NCBI GenBank assembly: GCA_030248065.1
Contig: JASAMV010007143.1
Location: 1-64,000 of the forward strand
From: Rhynchonema sp. JSB1_4
Taxonomy: Eukaryota; Nematoda; Chromadorea; Monhysterida; Xyalidae
Reading direction: 5' to 3'
Length of the DNA stretch: 64,000 nucleotides
The position numbers were made by a program, and so were the translations under genes. Positions 22,079-35,000 of the stretch are shown here, one piece after another; within the stretch, counting starts at the first letter, position 1; every line of letters begins with the position of its first letter. The notes beneath the pieces were generated by a model. That model worked only from the letters and a program-made list of their open reading frames with translations, searched no databases and was not told where the DNA came from.

Positions 22079-25000
22079 TCAGCCTTTACACCCTGTCATC
22101 CGATATGCATTAGCGGTCATGAATCTGGATATCTGGCAGTCATAGGAATTCTTGGAGCCAGATTTCCGTGCTGTGAAACAACAGAATCCGAAACTGCATG
22201 TAAACCAGTTATTGAAGCATTTTCGGACTTACTGTGGTCATATCAAGTCGTCAAATTGCAGGTATTATTTTTCTCACGCTAATTTTGGGGCTCTTGTATT
22301 CGTGCTGGGTTTGACAAGAATTCCCGGCTTGATTTGACTACAGTACTAATAGCCTATTTTTGGGGTCATATGGTCATCTGATGCATCCGCACTAACGATG
22401 CCCCGGTGCATCGGCCCGTCTGAGAGAACAGGCAGACAACGGGTAACTAAAAACTCCTCCACAATTCACATTGTTGAGGATCACCTAGGAAATACTGTAC
22501 TTCAATAATATCGAGGACATTATCCCAGCAACAATCTGAAAGTCAAACGGACACCTGCAGGCACCTACCCCCAACTCCGATACAACAGTATTGACAGAGA
22601 TACAGCATGAGATCGGTGAGCGGAGAGTCGACGAGAAAACCGGTGCTGGTGTCCATAAGAGCGCCGTCAAGTTGGTTTTGTCCGTTTGGCTCACTTGCGC
22701 CCAGGTTCCAAACGGGATCGGTGCCTGAAAATCTCTGTGTCAATCAGATTGTGTTCCAGTCATAAAAACAACACTGTGCTTGTATAGGCTTTTCGGATAA
22801 GAAGGCAGTTGGGGCAGGAAGTGCGTTTCATTGTTATGTGGTTTGGGGAAGGTTAGCATGCCTTGTGTTGGTCACAGTGCAAAATTAGAGCTTCCAGTCC
22901 CATCAACATATGTACATAGGAACTGTATGTCGATATCCGGACCACAAGGCCTGGAATTTCGTTCTCTCACGCAACACAAAAGAAATTTTCCAACGAGGAT
23001 TAGTTCTCACGCGCGCGCCAGCCAATCAGCGCGCGAGAATTCGTTTCGTGTTGCGTGAGAGAACGAGAAACCTTTACAATAATCGCATCCGAATTTCAGT
23101 CACGGAACTCCCACTTCAAATTCAGGCACTCTGGTGTATGAAAATTTCAAGAATCGCAAACAACCTGAAAATGATATTGCCGGTTGCGTGATGTTGTTGA
23201 ACCAATACCAACCGCCACCAGGTTCATTGTTTCCATGGTACTGGCGTCCGGCCGTCCAAAGTTCGCTGTCGTTGCCCAAACTCTGCAGTTTTGCACTGTA
23301 TTCTGGTGCGTCTAAAATCATGGTGGGCCAAACCCCACCTCACGCCCCCCCCCGCGCCCCCATGTATTTGATGTAAAACGAGTTGTGTGCGGTAAAACGG
23401 CCAAATTACAGGGTGTGTTTTAAGTTTCGGCGGGAAAATATGCGCACCCCGCGCCCCTTTTCTACTGTAGCCTGCCTGGCTGGCGCTGTTCAGTCTGCAT
23501 ATAAGTGAGAGCCCCAATTGCCCCCCTATTCCCATCACCCCCACCCAGGTAGCACGGATGTGTGCTGCGTGTAGAACTGCTGCGCATCCTACAAGCGCCC
23601 GTCTCGGAGCCGGCTAGACCTAGGTTGCCTGCATCCCCCTTTTCCGTTAATATTTACGATACCGCAACATTTATGAACACACCTTCATTCATACAGTAGT
23701 TAAGTTACAGTCAGCTAAGCTTTAATAAACTATAGCTGTAGTTAATGTTTTCTTACACATAAATTTTATAAACTTTTCCTGTATACATTTATGAACCCAG
23801 CTTCATTCAGGACAGATGGCTAAGTTACAGTTAGCTAAGTTACAGTTAACGTTTTTTATTCATGAACTTCGCGTGTGGACATTTATGAACGCACCTTCAT
23901 TCACAACAGGTAGGTAAGTTACAGTTACCGTTAAACAATTCATAGTTACGGTTTTTTTTACATATAACATTTATAAACTTTTCGTGTAAACATTTATGAA
24001 CGCACCTTCATTCACAACAGGTAGGTAAGTTACAGTTACCGTTAAACAATTCATAGTTACGGTTTTTTTACATATAACATTTATAAACTTTTCGTGTAAA
24101 CATTTATGAACGCACCTTCATTCACAACAGGTAGGTAAGTTATACATAGTTAGCGGTAAACAATTTATAGTTAACGTTTTTTTACATGTAACATTTATGA
24201 ACTTTTCGTGTAAACATTTATGAACGCAGCTTCATTCGGAACCGGTCGGTAAGTTACAGTTAATGTTTTTTGGTACACAATAATTATAAACTTGATATTA
24301 TGTATTTACTTACATTCAACATTTACCAAGAACAGCGTTCCTTACAGAATTACCACACCACACGGCATTGGCTCAGTTAGTGTTTACGTTTGCGAAACGT
24401 TTCACATTAGTTTCTTTCATAAGTGAACCACCACGTGGCACTCACAAACTGTTTGAGAAATGGTTATGTGCGTTTTTATTGCCATGGCTTGGCCTTAGAC
24501 GTTTGTCCTTTGTTACCTGCAAGGTAATCACCAATATTAGTATCACCGGACATTAATGTGGTCACACTTTATCCGGGGTTAGCACGATAAACGGAATGTA
24601 AAAACGGCAATAAGGAAATCAACGGCGCAACAAAATAAACAACAAAATATCCTCTGACTGCCAGCGATGAAACGAGTCTCTATTTTCGAATTCAATACAA
24701 GAGAATCACGTTTTCAGAATGCATCCACGCATTTTCACAGTTCACAGTCTCCAAGCGGAGGGATTGGCAGTCACACTTGATCCAGCAGCAGTGTCACCAT
24801 GCACGCGAGGGTCACAGCGCCTTATACAAGTATAGTTTGTGCGTCCGCGAGCCCTGCACCAGTATTAGATATCTTAGCGCCTGCCTTCTTACGTACTATT
24901 AATTTTTAAGGCGATCGTGGTACAACTGTCGAATAATTTTGATTCGTTTTATTCGGATTCGAAAAGTTCATAAACGTTACTGCCAAAAAAACATTAACTA

Positions 25001-27707
25001 TAACTTTGCTAACTGTAACTTAACTATCTGTTCTGAATGAAGCTGTGTTCATAAATAATTTCACGAAAAGTTCATAATTATGTTGTCTGCCCGAAAACGT
25101 TAACTATAACTGGTCTAACGGTAACTGAACTATCTGTCCTGAATGAAGGTGCGTTCGTAAATGTCCACACGAAAAGTTCATAAATGTTACCTGCCAAAAA
25201 ACATTAACTTTAACTTAGGTAACTGTAACTTAGCTATCTGTTATGAATGAAGCTGGGTTCATAAACGTTCACACGAAAAGTTCATAAATGTTATCTGCCA
25301 AAAAAATTAACTTTAACTTAGGTAACTGTAACCTAGCTATTTGTTATGAATGAAGCTGGGTTCATAAATGTTCACACGAAAAGTTTATTAATGTTATATG
25401 TAAAAAAACGTTAACTATAAATTGTTTAACGGTAACTGAACTATCTGTCCTGAATGAAGCTGGGTTCATAAATGTTTACACGAAAAGTTTATTAATGTTA
25501 TATGTAAAAAAACGTTAACTATACTTAGGTAACTGTAACTTAACTATCTGTTCTGAAGGAAGCTGGGTTCATAAATGTTCAGACGAAAAGTTCATAAATG
25601 TTATTGCCAAAAAAACATTACCTATAACGTTGCTAACTGTAACTTAACTACTTGTTCTGAATGAAGGTGTGTTCATAAATGTTGCGGTATCGCAAACATG
25701 AACGGAGGAGGGGGATCCAGGCAACCTAGGTCTAGCCGGCTCCGAGACGGGCGCTTGTAGGATGCGCAGCAGTTCTACACGCAGCAGACATCCGTGCTAC
25801 CTGGGTGGGGATGATAGGATGAGGGGCGCGGGTGGGTCTCTCACTTATATGCACGGGCTGGGCCTTGACTTATATGCAGACAGCAACGCCAGCCAGGCAG
25901 GCTACACTAGAAAAGGGGCGCGTGATGGGCCTAACAGTAGAAAAGGAGCGCGGGGTGCGCATATTTTCCCGCCGAAACTTAAAACACACCCTGTAATTTG
26001 GCCGTTTTACCGCACACAACTCGTTTTACATCAAATACATGGGGGCGCGGGGGGGCGCGGGGGGGCGTGAGGTGGGGTTTGGCCCATGGTGGGAACTGGC
26101 AGCGTCTACGAAGATTGCATATGCATTAGGTATACCATACGTGCGTATTTCAGTTACGAGAATAGCATTTAGATCAGGCATGCAATCATTGCGTGCTAAC
26201 TGTACTTCGATAATTCCACAATGTTCAGTTGTTACAATGGTGGGAACTTGGAAATATGGGCACCGGCGACTCCAGTGATCATTCTTACATAGTTCCAATT
26301 GACTCGTCTGCCATACAGTATACATATGCAAGCAGAGCGTATACAATTCCGTTGCTCTAATAAACCCTTAAAGCGGGGGTGCAAAAACCGTTTTTTCGAA
26401 AATCAGCACCCTGTTTTTATGATGAAAATAAAAAATAGACATCCCAATGATCATTTCTTCAAGAGAAACCCCCATTCAAAAACGCCGTTTTATATCTGAA
26501 ATGGTCGCCGAAAGGTTCCTCTTTGTTCGCAAAATCGACGCTGGTGTAGTTACATTTTTCCTGATCATCAGGCAGCTGTGATTTGGAATGGTTTTCAATA
26601 GATGGATACGGCAGAGTGCTTGAACATTTCGGAACAGAAAGGTCATTTCTTGTGTGAGCTTCAAAAGGCCCCAATTGCGATTCTAAGACCAGTTCTGGAA
26701 CGAACTTGTGTTTGTACACTATTCGTATCGTCCAACTCAACGTATACCGAATTGACATCGGTGTCCAAAAGGGGTACCGATCGGACAGTGGACGCCGACG
26801 ACCCAGTGCACAAGGTGACCATCACCCCGTATATATACAGATAGCGAAACATTTCTTGTCACCCCACCATTACGCGCTCTTATTCCTTCCGACCACCGAA
26901 AATGTTTCGTTATTTGCATATAATGCGCTGATGGTCTGGTCACCTTGTGCGCTGGGTCGTCGTCGTCCACCGTCCGATTGCTACACCCCTTGTGGACACC
27001 AATGTCAATTCGGTATACATTGAGTTGGACAATAGGAATAGTGTACAAACAAGTTCGTTCCGGAACTGGTCTTAGAATCGCAATTGGGGCCATTTGAAGC
27101 TCACGCGAGAAATGACCTTTCTGGTCCGAAATATTCAAGCGCGTTACCGTATCCATCTATTAAAAACCATTCTGAACCACAGCTGCCTGATTATCAGGAA
27201 AAATGTAACTACACCAGTGTCGGTTTTGCGAACAAAGAGGAACCTTTCGGCGACCATTCAGATATAAAGCGACATTTTTGAATAGGGGCTTCTCTTGAAG
27301 AAATGATCATTGGGATGTCTATTTTAAGTTTTCGTCATAAAAAGAAGGTGCTGATTTTTGAAAAACGGTTATTGCACCCTGGCTTTAATGTGTATGTACC
27401 AACCAGATTGGATACGATCAATTCTTGATTTAGCGTTCGATTGAATGCGTAGAACAGTTCACCGGCGCCCAAATGCGCCGGTCCGTTTTGACATATGCTC
27501 TCCGCGTTGAAGTATTCTTGCCTGTCAACCTGCAATGTGTGAGCACTGTCTGGCATTCTCACGTACATAGTGACCGGGTCAGGTGTCCTTCAAATCGTCC
27601 AACCGTATCAAATGCATAACATCGGCCGTCTTTCAGAAGGTAGTTCGTCGTTCCACAGCTGCTGGTTGGACATTGTGCAGTCGTGCACGTGCTGCCACCG
27701 CATATGG
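22079..27707 (-). CDS. C-type lectin-like protein, disrupted by transposons
   Basis: Exons 27707-27604, 27529-27404, (26105-26091 plus 23324-23165), 22724-22569 and 22170-22079 agree in phase. The first is Cys-rich and ends NYLLKDGRCYAFDT, the second carries EYFNAESICQNGPAHLGAG, and the third carries LGNDSELWTAGRQ and GGGWYWFNN. The fourth carries WNLGASEPNGQNQLDGA and LYLCQ. Together they give the order of a C-type lectin-like domain, including the WxxG, xWxW and EPN-type segments. The last exon adds a short Cys-containing tail. The upstream signal-peptide exon was not found. The third exon is split by a 2.76 kb foldback element, and the neighbouring introns hold a 1.0 kb TTAA element and a 104-bp hairpin. 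This copy is probably impaired unless the insertion is spliced out or polymorphic. Confidence 0.65.
22961..23064. mobile_element. 104-bp hairpin MITE
   Basis: GTTCTCTCACGCAACAC at the left is mirrored by GTGTTGCGTGAGAGAAC at the right, with a second inner palindrome CTCACGCGCGCG / CGCGCGAG. No clear target duplication. It lies in a lectin-gene intron. Confidence 0.8.
23325..26085. mobile_element. 2.76 kb foldback element inside a lectin exon
   Basis: Long inverted ends of about 320 bp start GGGCCAAACCCCACCTCACG and finish with its reverse complement. They are flanked by ATGGT on both sides (23320-23324 and 26086-26090). Inside each end are arrays of an approximately 100-bp unit (TTTATGAACGCACCTTCATT, then AAGTTACAGTTA, then ACATTTATAAACTTTTCGTG). 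About six units run one way (23650-24290) and seven or eight run the other way (24950-25690) around a roughly 650-bp unique centre. No transposase. The ends also carry C8-9 or GGGGGGCGCG runs. Confidence 0.88.
26372..27384. mobile_element. 1.0 kb palindromic element with TTAA duplications
   Basis: Two arms of about 500 bp are near-perfect inverted copies: GCGATTCTAAGACCAGTTCTG at 26678 is mirrored at about 27067. The outer ends are AGCGGGGGTGCA and TGCACCCTGGCT, each bordered by TTAA (26368-26371 and 27385-27388). TTAA duplications are typical of piggyBac and Kolobok elements. Both arms keep short frames that are mirror images of one another and are not genes. It sits in a lectin-gene intron. 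Confidence 0.85.
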
Positions 27708-28003
27708 CTGCAATTACACAGAGATTGATTGAAACATCACTGAATGGATAGAGAAAGTAGTGCCACAAGATTTTTCACAAAAAGAGTGAGAGGTTGGCGA
27801 CGGGGGAGCTTGTAACAGCGACCGTGAGCTATTCTATGGCAATAATGCACGTGCGTTGACAGCTGAGAGACATTGCATCATCGCTGTTGGTACTTGAGAT
27901 CCTGCTCCTCAAAGCTCCAAATCCGCACGAATCGCAAATCGACACGAGCAAAGCGAGTTCTCTAGCTCATTTGTTTGTTCTGTGCTTTATTGGGCACAAA
28001 CTA

Positions 28004-28394
28004 CAGGGTGTCTCAAAAGTACCTCGTCACTTCCATTTGCTAACTTGATTGGAATTTTTTGATTTGTAGCACGATCAAATTTTTGGCGATTTCCGAGCAT
28101 GATAAATGCCCAAAATGCATGCATGCACTGCTTGCCTGATGTTTCACGGGCACTTTGTTGCGCCTGGCTGCGTCACTTTTAGCAAAAGCTGGAAGGAATG
28201 GATTGATTAGGGCAACCACGTTCCACAAAGGCACCTTGAAACATCAAGCAAGCGGTGCATGCAGGCATTTTGGCGATTTAACATCATGCCCAGAATCGCC
28301 CAAAGATCCGAGTGTGCTATGAACTAACAAAATCCAAAAACTGCAACAGCTTGACCTGGAAATAAAAGTGACAATTTATTTTTGAGGCACCCTG
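28004..28394. mobile_element. Tc1/mariner-type MITE
   Basis: Ends CAGGGTGTCTCAAAA and TTTTGAGGCACCCTG, with TA on each side. CAGGGTGTC-type ends are common in mariner-like elements. The 391-bp interior is a second palindrome built on TGCATGCACTGCTTGCCTGA and its mirror, with GGCGATTT words. No transposase. Confidence 0.85.
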
Positions 28395-28399
28395 TACTT

Positions 28400-29880
28400 T
28401 TTGCCTTCCAACAGTTCGGACAGAACGGTATATCGACCATTAGATTCGAAGTTCGCTAGTTATTCGCTATGACGAAAAATAATGTCAAGAACAAACCCTG
28501 GACACTGCCAACCATGCAAAGTAGAACAAGAAATGCCACACAAGCAAGCATTCCTGACATCCGATAATTCTCATTGATAATGCGGAGGGACAAAGTAGAA
28601 GCACCACTTCGGGATAACTGTGATCTGTGATGTGAAAAACACGGGTTCTGTTATGGTTTGTTGTGTTTGGTGCCTGGTATCCAAGGGTGTGGTGCCCTGT
28701 GGTGTGTGGTATCTGATGTTTTATGTCGAGCTTGGCCTAAATAGCATTATATTATCATCATAACATAATCCACATGGATATGCTGCGGTAACATATCTCC
28801 GCGCTTGAAAGGTTAAGGGCTGTCACCTCGCAGCACAGTTTGTGCGTTTGACCAATAGCATATTGATGCGCTTGTTTGATGACCCATGTCGTGTTTTGAC
28901 GTCAAACAACAACCATTGTTTTCCCAACTTGGCCCGCACCCCCATCAATTTGACAGATTACCGAGCTACATATACCAGCTAATATAAGCATAAGTCCGCA
29001 GTTGCTGTATATCTGCCTGCATCTGTGCATCTGACATGAATGTCCCTCTTCTTCAGAGCAAAAAAATAACGAGGTCAGCATGCTGCTTGATTGTCCTGTC
29101 CTTGACTGGTACTGCATGTTCAGTTGGAATGTGAAGCCGGAATGAAGTTGTGCAGCGATAAAGTTGCGTGGCGAGAAAGCAACTATTTCAGACACGACAA
29201 AAATTTTGTACAATGATGCATATTCGATATAGCTCGCGTCATCGAAGCGCACTACAATAGTAGGTACATACTCTGCACTCGTGAATCGAATCGTGAACGA
29301 AAATATATGTAGATACATAGAAGATGATGAATTTTCATTTCCGCAATTGTGGTTGTGTACCTGTGTTGTTTGTCGTATCCTTGATTGTGTGAAAATAAAA
29401 GCCAGATTGTGATTGAACAACATGTACCACCGGCACTGTGCACACGCGAATATCCGGCTAGCACCTGCCCTGTTTCTCACGCGACATAAATGATGGTGTC
29501 AACTTTCGGGGCAAGCGGACTACGATGGCACAGCTACATATGTATACACATACATTTTATTTTGTATCATGCGTATTTTGCGATTCAGTTGCAGCACTAC
29601 TAGTTACCATGACCTCTGCTCGGTCGAAGCATAGTGTACCTTCTCAAACAAAATTTGCCTTTGCAAAATAATGGTACTCCACCAACAGTCGTAGTCGTTT
29701 AGGGCTTCTCTTAAAACTTGATCCGGTCCTTAACATGAACATTGTATACGATAACGTACTCTTCCTGTCCAGAACTTTTTGAGGACCTCGCTACTATACT
29801 TTGGTTGATGCGACAAAAGTTTCACCAACAAAAGATAATTATCATTTCATTTCAAAATTAAGTCACAATACAAGGCGAAA
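28400..29880. other. No supported gene
   Basis: Contains a 192-codon minus-strand open frame (29480-28902) that includes RFDDASYIEYASLYKIF and looks partly protein-like. It has no recognised domain and no supporting exon structure. It could include a 5' exon of the lectin gene, but nothing proves it. The stretch upstream of 29883 should hold the promoter of the EF-hand gene; I recognise no defined element. Confidence 0.3.
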
Positions 29881-29882
29881 AA

Positions 29883-31086
29883 ATGTCCCATTCGGACCGT
29901 GCGCAAAGCAGCCACGACGCAGTTCGACGTAAAGTGTCCGTTCGACCAAATGATCTCAGTCAGACGGAATTTGAAGAATACAAACAGCTGTTCCTCATGT
30001 TTGACACAAGTCTGATAAACGATTTTTTTTCGATTCGATCAATTTTGATGTGTCTGTCCGTCTCTCGTTTTTAGATAAGGACGGCTCGGTGACTTTTGAG
30101 GAGCTTTCCAACGCCATGCAGCGTATGAACATTGCGATCAACGACAGGGAACTCAAGGACATCATTGCTGAAGTTGACCAGGTTAGAGACCACGCGAAAC
30201 ATGTGACAGCAGCTTTTGTATTGCATGGCACCGAAGGAATGCACCGCTAGAGCATGTGATGCTCATCAGGAAAACTCTGGACACAGCGCCAAAGTTGCGG
30301 GCAACCAAACATTCAACGCCATCACAGCATCGAAGAGAATTTGTTTTTTTAAGTCCCTCGATGTCTCGGTGAAGATCATTATAATTCAAGAATAAATCCT
30401 TGCAGGACGGTAATGGTGGGATTGATTTCCACGAGTTCTGTGACGTCATCAAACGGGTGCAGGCGCAGAGCAGTTCGCAGGAAGGCACGTGGACCGACGT
30501 TATAGCGCAATGCTTTGAGGTGTTCGATAGGGTGTGTAAAGGGGCACAATTATGTACGCATGATGTACCAAGCCCATGTTGTATGTTCATTTGCAGGGCA
30601 AACAGAGAAGTGCCCAGCACCTCATTCCTTCGTGAACATTCGTCAGGCTCGATTGTTCAAATAAACTTTTTCAACCCTGAGTCTAACATTCAGGAACGTG
30701 GGTCCCGACGCTGGAGCAGTCGCACATTGTGCTTGAAAAACAAACTGTTGTTTGGCGGATAGTATAAGCCCGCGCAAGATAACCAAGGGCATTTGGTGCC
30801 TATCGGTTTCTCTGTTGTGTGTTCCATTGTTCGCTGCCTGAAATATACATATATACAGACAGTTGAATGCAAACCATTTTTTTCGCAATTGCAGTCGAAC
30901 GTTGGTCACGTGACATTCAACGACTTCCGCCACGTGCTGTGCACACTCGGTGGCATCGACGATGAAATGTTGATCGATGAATTGTTTGGCGAATACGATG
31001 TTGATCACAATGGCTACATCAGTGAATCCGAGTTTGCGCAGTTCGTCAGAAATTATTTGACTGACGAAGATCTCGGCTGCTCGTGA
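29883..31086 (+). CDS. Calmodulin/centrin-like four EF-hand protein
   Basis: Four exons agree in phase: 29883-30009, 30075-30181, 30406-30531, 30895-31086; 183 residues. EF-hand 1 is canonical (DTNKDGSVTFEE, split by intron 1), as are EF-hand 2 (DQDGNGGIDFHE, split by intron 2) and EF-hand 4 (DVDHNGYISESE). EF-hand 3 is degenerate (DRSNVGHVTFND lacks the acidic residues at positions 3 and 5), so it likely binds three calcium ions or fewer. Length and spacing suit the calmodulin/troponin C/centrin superfamily; the basic N-terminal extension (AVRRKVSVRPNDLSQTEF) is more centrin-like. The ATG at 29883 is the first in frame after an A-rich leader. Likely a cytosolic calcium sensor. Confidence 0.88.
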
Positions 31087-31299
31087 AGCAAAACCGATTT
31101 GCACATGGTAGCAACATTGTCGTACGATATCTGATCGGGCATTCGGCTGACTTCGGGATCGGGATGGTTTTGAGTTCAGGCTAAAAAAATATGTATCCAC
31201 GTGCCACCACTGTGAAGCAGCAGCTGGCCAAGCTAATGTACCGAACAGCCAAGCACACATGAACACACAGGCTGAGGTTTCACGAGTGGGTTGTATGTA

Positions 31300-31529
31300 T
31301 ACTCTGACAATACTTTCGGGAGAAACTTTTCAAACGTGTTGCCTGATCCGTAAAGCACACGCAACTGGCGCAGCCAGCTGAGTTTCGTAGCATTTCGCAA
31401 ATCACTACGTTAGACATGTGTGTTGAGCGGCTGGCAGTCATGTGACCGCTGCAACTAATACACGCATAATGTGCTTTACGGATCAGGCAACGCGTTTGAA
31501 AAGTTTCTCCCATAAGTATTGCCGGAGTA
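31300..31529. mobile_element. 230-bp hairpin MITE with TA borders
   Basis: Arms of about 60 bp: TACTCTGACAATACTT, GGGAGAAACTTTTCAAACG, GTTGCCTGATCCGTAAAGCA and their mirror. TA lies on each side (31298-31299 and 31530-31531). Tc1/mariner-like by target; no coding content. Confidence 0.8.
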
Positions 31530-31619
31530 TACACAGGTGAAAATATAAGAACATGCCAAATCAAAGTCACATCAAACTCCATCGAACCCGACTCTGATGC
31601 CACAGCCTCGAGCAAGTTT

Positions 31620-32060
31620 TCTTATTTATTGTTTTGGTTCAAAAGTCATGCACTGAAATAAAATGTTTGGGCAGGCGACAACGGAAGTTTCCAAAGGATT
31701 TGCGCATTACAGCACCTTTTTACACAAACATGCAATTACATGCCAAGACTGAACATCATTAATGTCTCATCAATACACGCGCCGTTTCTGATGATGCGGT
31801 TTTTATCCCCGATTGCTTGACCCATGTGCGAATTGAACCACACTGTTGGTGACATGATAAAATGAAAAAACCAATCGCAACTTTCGGTTGGAATCCTTGA
31901 ATTGCGCTTGGTGAAAACGACCCGTCTATTTCATAAACAATTACTAAATGGGGCGCCCACTCTAATTGGACCACTTTACAACTTGCACTTATACGATTGC
32001 AGTCCAAAGACGTATTCAGAACAGCAGATACATAGTGTTCAACAATCAATCACTATTTTG
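31620..32060. other. Upstream region of gene X
   Basis: No exon seen. It contains the start-proximal part of the frame that leads into gene X, but the signal peptide begins only at 32064. No defined promoter motif recognised. Confidence 0.3.
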
Positions 32061-32063
32061 ACC

Positions 32064-35000
32064 ATGTTCAATTCTCAAAGCAGCGTTTCCTTGATTGTCT
32101 TGGCCTGCTATATTGTGTGGCGCTCCGACGCGTGCAGCCGTGAAGTGGTGATCGTAGACCCAGGTGAGCAATGTTTTAAAGTTGAGCGTTTTTTTGTTAA
32201 GAACGTGTCATTGCTGGAAAATGGAAACAACACCTCTTCAACACTGTCTGCAGTTTCGTGCAGCAACATAGCGAGCAGCACCCCTTACCCAAACACACTG
32301 ATTCCCAACATTGAGTACTCAAGCACGAACAGTCAGGATCTGCACCCTATTGGCAGCACTGTCACTGTCACCTGCACTGGCGTTGGCACCAGTCAGTTTC
32401 TGCTGAAAGTCGGTTAGTCCCTTCTTATGGTGCGGGTGATTTTCTATTTGTGTAGAAAAACATACATGTATGTGGTCCACCTCTACGTTTCTTCTCATTC
32501 TATTTTATCTGTTGGCTTTACGGAGACAGCATGGTGAGACAACTAACGAGAGTAGAGGAATTCAAGATTATATGAGAATTGTGAAGTTCAGCATTGCACA
32601 CACAAATATTTCGAGCTGACTTTCAAGTTGGCGTCATGAACATAACATAGCTTGATTCAACATGCAATATGGTCGAAAAGAATCTTCCAGCTGGTTTCGC
32701 CAGCTACAATTTGAGCCCAGCTCATGTTTCCTCATTTTGTCTCATCAGACAGCACCGCGGTCAGCGCGTTTGTCAGCAGTCAAGAGTTGGCGTGTTTGAG
32801 CACTGGTCAATGGAGCAATGCACCAACCGGGTCATCATTCACTTGCGTTCAAATACCGTCCCTGCCCAGCGACATACTTCAGACGTTGTTGACACTGCTC
32901 GAACAGAGCATTGACGCGTACAATCAACTGGGTGAGGTCAACTTGTGTCGCATCATCAAGTGTTTAACATAAACTTTCTGCTTTTTAGACCTCCAAGAGT
33001 GAGTAATGTCGAGGCCACTGTTGAATATTTTGCTGGTATTCTTTTAGTTTGCGTCGATCTTTTGGCTGATTCGAACGTGAATGTCCAGTACAGCGGCCCT
33101 CATTTTACGAAGTTGAGAACATCGCTCATCGGAGCAACGGTTGGTCAAATCAGTTGTAACCGCTCACTAAGGCTGCCTTCACAATGCATGCGCGTTTGCG
33201 CATTTGCGCACGAAACTGACGCGCATTTGTGTTCACAATGCATTTGCGTGTTTGCGCATCTGCGCGTTTGCGCGCCGAGCTCGTGCGCATGCGCAAACGC
33301 GCACGCGCATTTGTGTTCACAATGCATTTGCGCGTTTGCGCGTCTGCGCGTTTTTGACGCGCAAACGCGCAAAAATACGATTAGGATTGGTTCTAATTTT
33401 GCGTGCGCGTTTGGCTTGCCCGAGCTGCCTGAAGCAAAAAAACATTATTATTTCAACAAATTATATTTTAAAAACGATATGGCCACCCGTTACGATCCTT
33501 TTACGTTTGTTGTTTTGTCACTCAGCCATTGTTTATGTTTCATTTCAAAAGTCATTCTTTCACAGGAAACAAAATGTCGAAAAAATTGTATTATTCACAA
33601 CTTGTCGTGTTTGTTTCTTGTTCGTATGCTTTGCTTTGAACAATTTCAATGGAACCGGGTGGAGGGTTCAACTTTTGTTCTGTTTGATAGTAATTTTATG
33701 TATTTTCTATCATTCGTTGCCAAAAAATATTCCGCAATCTCAAGTTTTCCTTTTAAAAATTACATCATGGGACAGCAAAGTTGAATGCTCATCAACAGAC
33801 GATGAGCTCAATCTCCCGCCGGACGCATGCCAGCCCGGTACGAATATGAAAATGCAAAAAAAACAACTGTTTCAAATTTCATGCACACGCTATTCTAATC
33901 TGATGCGCAAACGCGCATGTCCATTGTGAACACAGATGCGCACTGCGCGTTTGCGCATGCGCGTTTGCGCGTGCGCGTTTGCGCATGAAATTTGCATTGT
34001 GAACACCAATGCGCGTCAAAAAATGTGACGCGCAAACGCGAGGCTGCCTTCACAATGCATGCGCGTTTGCGCATTTGCGCACGAAACTGACGCGCATTTG
34101 TGTTCACAATGCATTTGCGCGTTTGCGCATCTGCGCGTTTGCGCGCCGAGCTCGTGCGCATGCGCAAACGCGCACGCGCATTTGTGTTCACAATGCATTT
34201 GCGCGTTTGCGCATGAAATTTGCATTGTGAACACCAATGCGCGTCAAAAAATGTGACGCGCAAACGCGCATGCGCAAACGCGCAAACGCGCATGCATTGT
34301 GAAGGCAGCCTAACAGAGGATAATCGTCTGAAGTGAAATTACCAAAAATTGTGTTTTCATCAGACGAGGTACATAAAAGGGCCCTATCAGCTGAAGGCAA
34401 CTCCAATGGCACGGACTTTGCTTGGATTGCCCAAGCCAAGTCCATGCTTGCCTTCAAGGTTGACACAGCCTATCGTGTGTTTTGCATTCAGGCCACGGTA
34501 TCGTGCCTAACGCCGGTTCCAGGCGGTGTAGATCTATTCGGAGGCGCACTACCAACGGCATTGGCTCTGATGCCGACCACACCGGTGGGACTGGTCTGTG
34601 CTGGAGGGACAGACGGTTGGCAGATTGCAGGAGCCACAACAGCGACAGCGTTCACGTGTTTGACACGTGAGTGCATAATTCATGTCGATATTGGTCGCGA
34701 TTTGTTAACTGCCTGCGAATAACCTTCATGTCATTATCAGTTGAGCTCCAAATGCCAGTGTTCCAAAATCACCAACTGGACCCATCAACGATCAAACCAG
34801 TACTATAAAAACTGTATAATAAAGCGTAACAGCTGCCATGAAACGTGTCAACTTTGGATGCGGATGCCAGTTTCAGAAACAGAATCTGTTTGGTTCGTAC
34901 TGTGTTCTGCGACAGAGTTAGGGCACGGATTTTGGCCTGCGTAAAAGTCGTGCATGATGCATGTACAGTGCCATAGTAAATTTCCAAATTCGCTGCCGCA

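Noticed and set aside
22561..22704. Open plus-strand exon-like frame with good splice sites (DTTVLTEIQHEIGERR)
   Set aside because: The opposite strand encodes the conserved WNLGASEPNG part of the lectin domain with matching phases, so this is its shadow.
26476..27281. Paired frames such as RNDLSVPKCSS and RNDLSGPKYSS on opposite strands
   Set aside because: Mirror-image arms of the palindromic TTAA element, not two genes.
30643..31266. 207-codon minus-strand frame
   Set aside because: Antisense shadow of the last EF-hand exon, which has domain and splice support on the plus strand.
33145..34293. Cys/Ala/His-rich frames on both strands (CAFAHLR repeats)
   Set aside because: These are translations of GCGTTTGCGC repeats in a Harbinger-like element.
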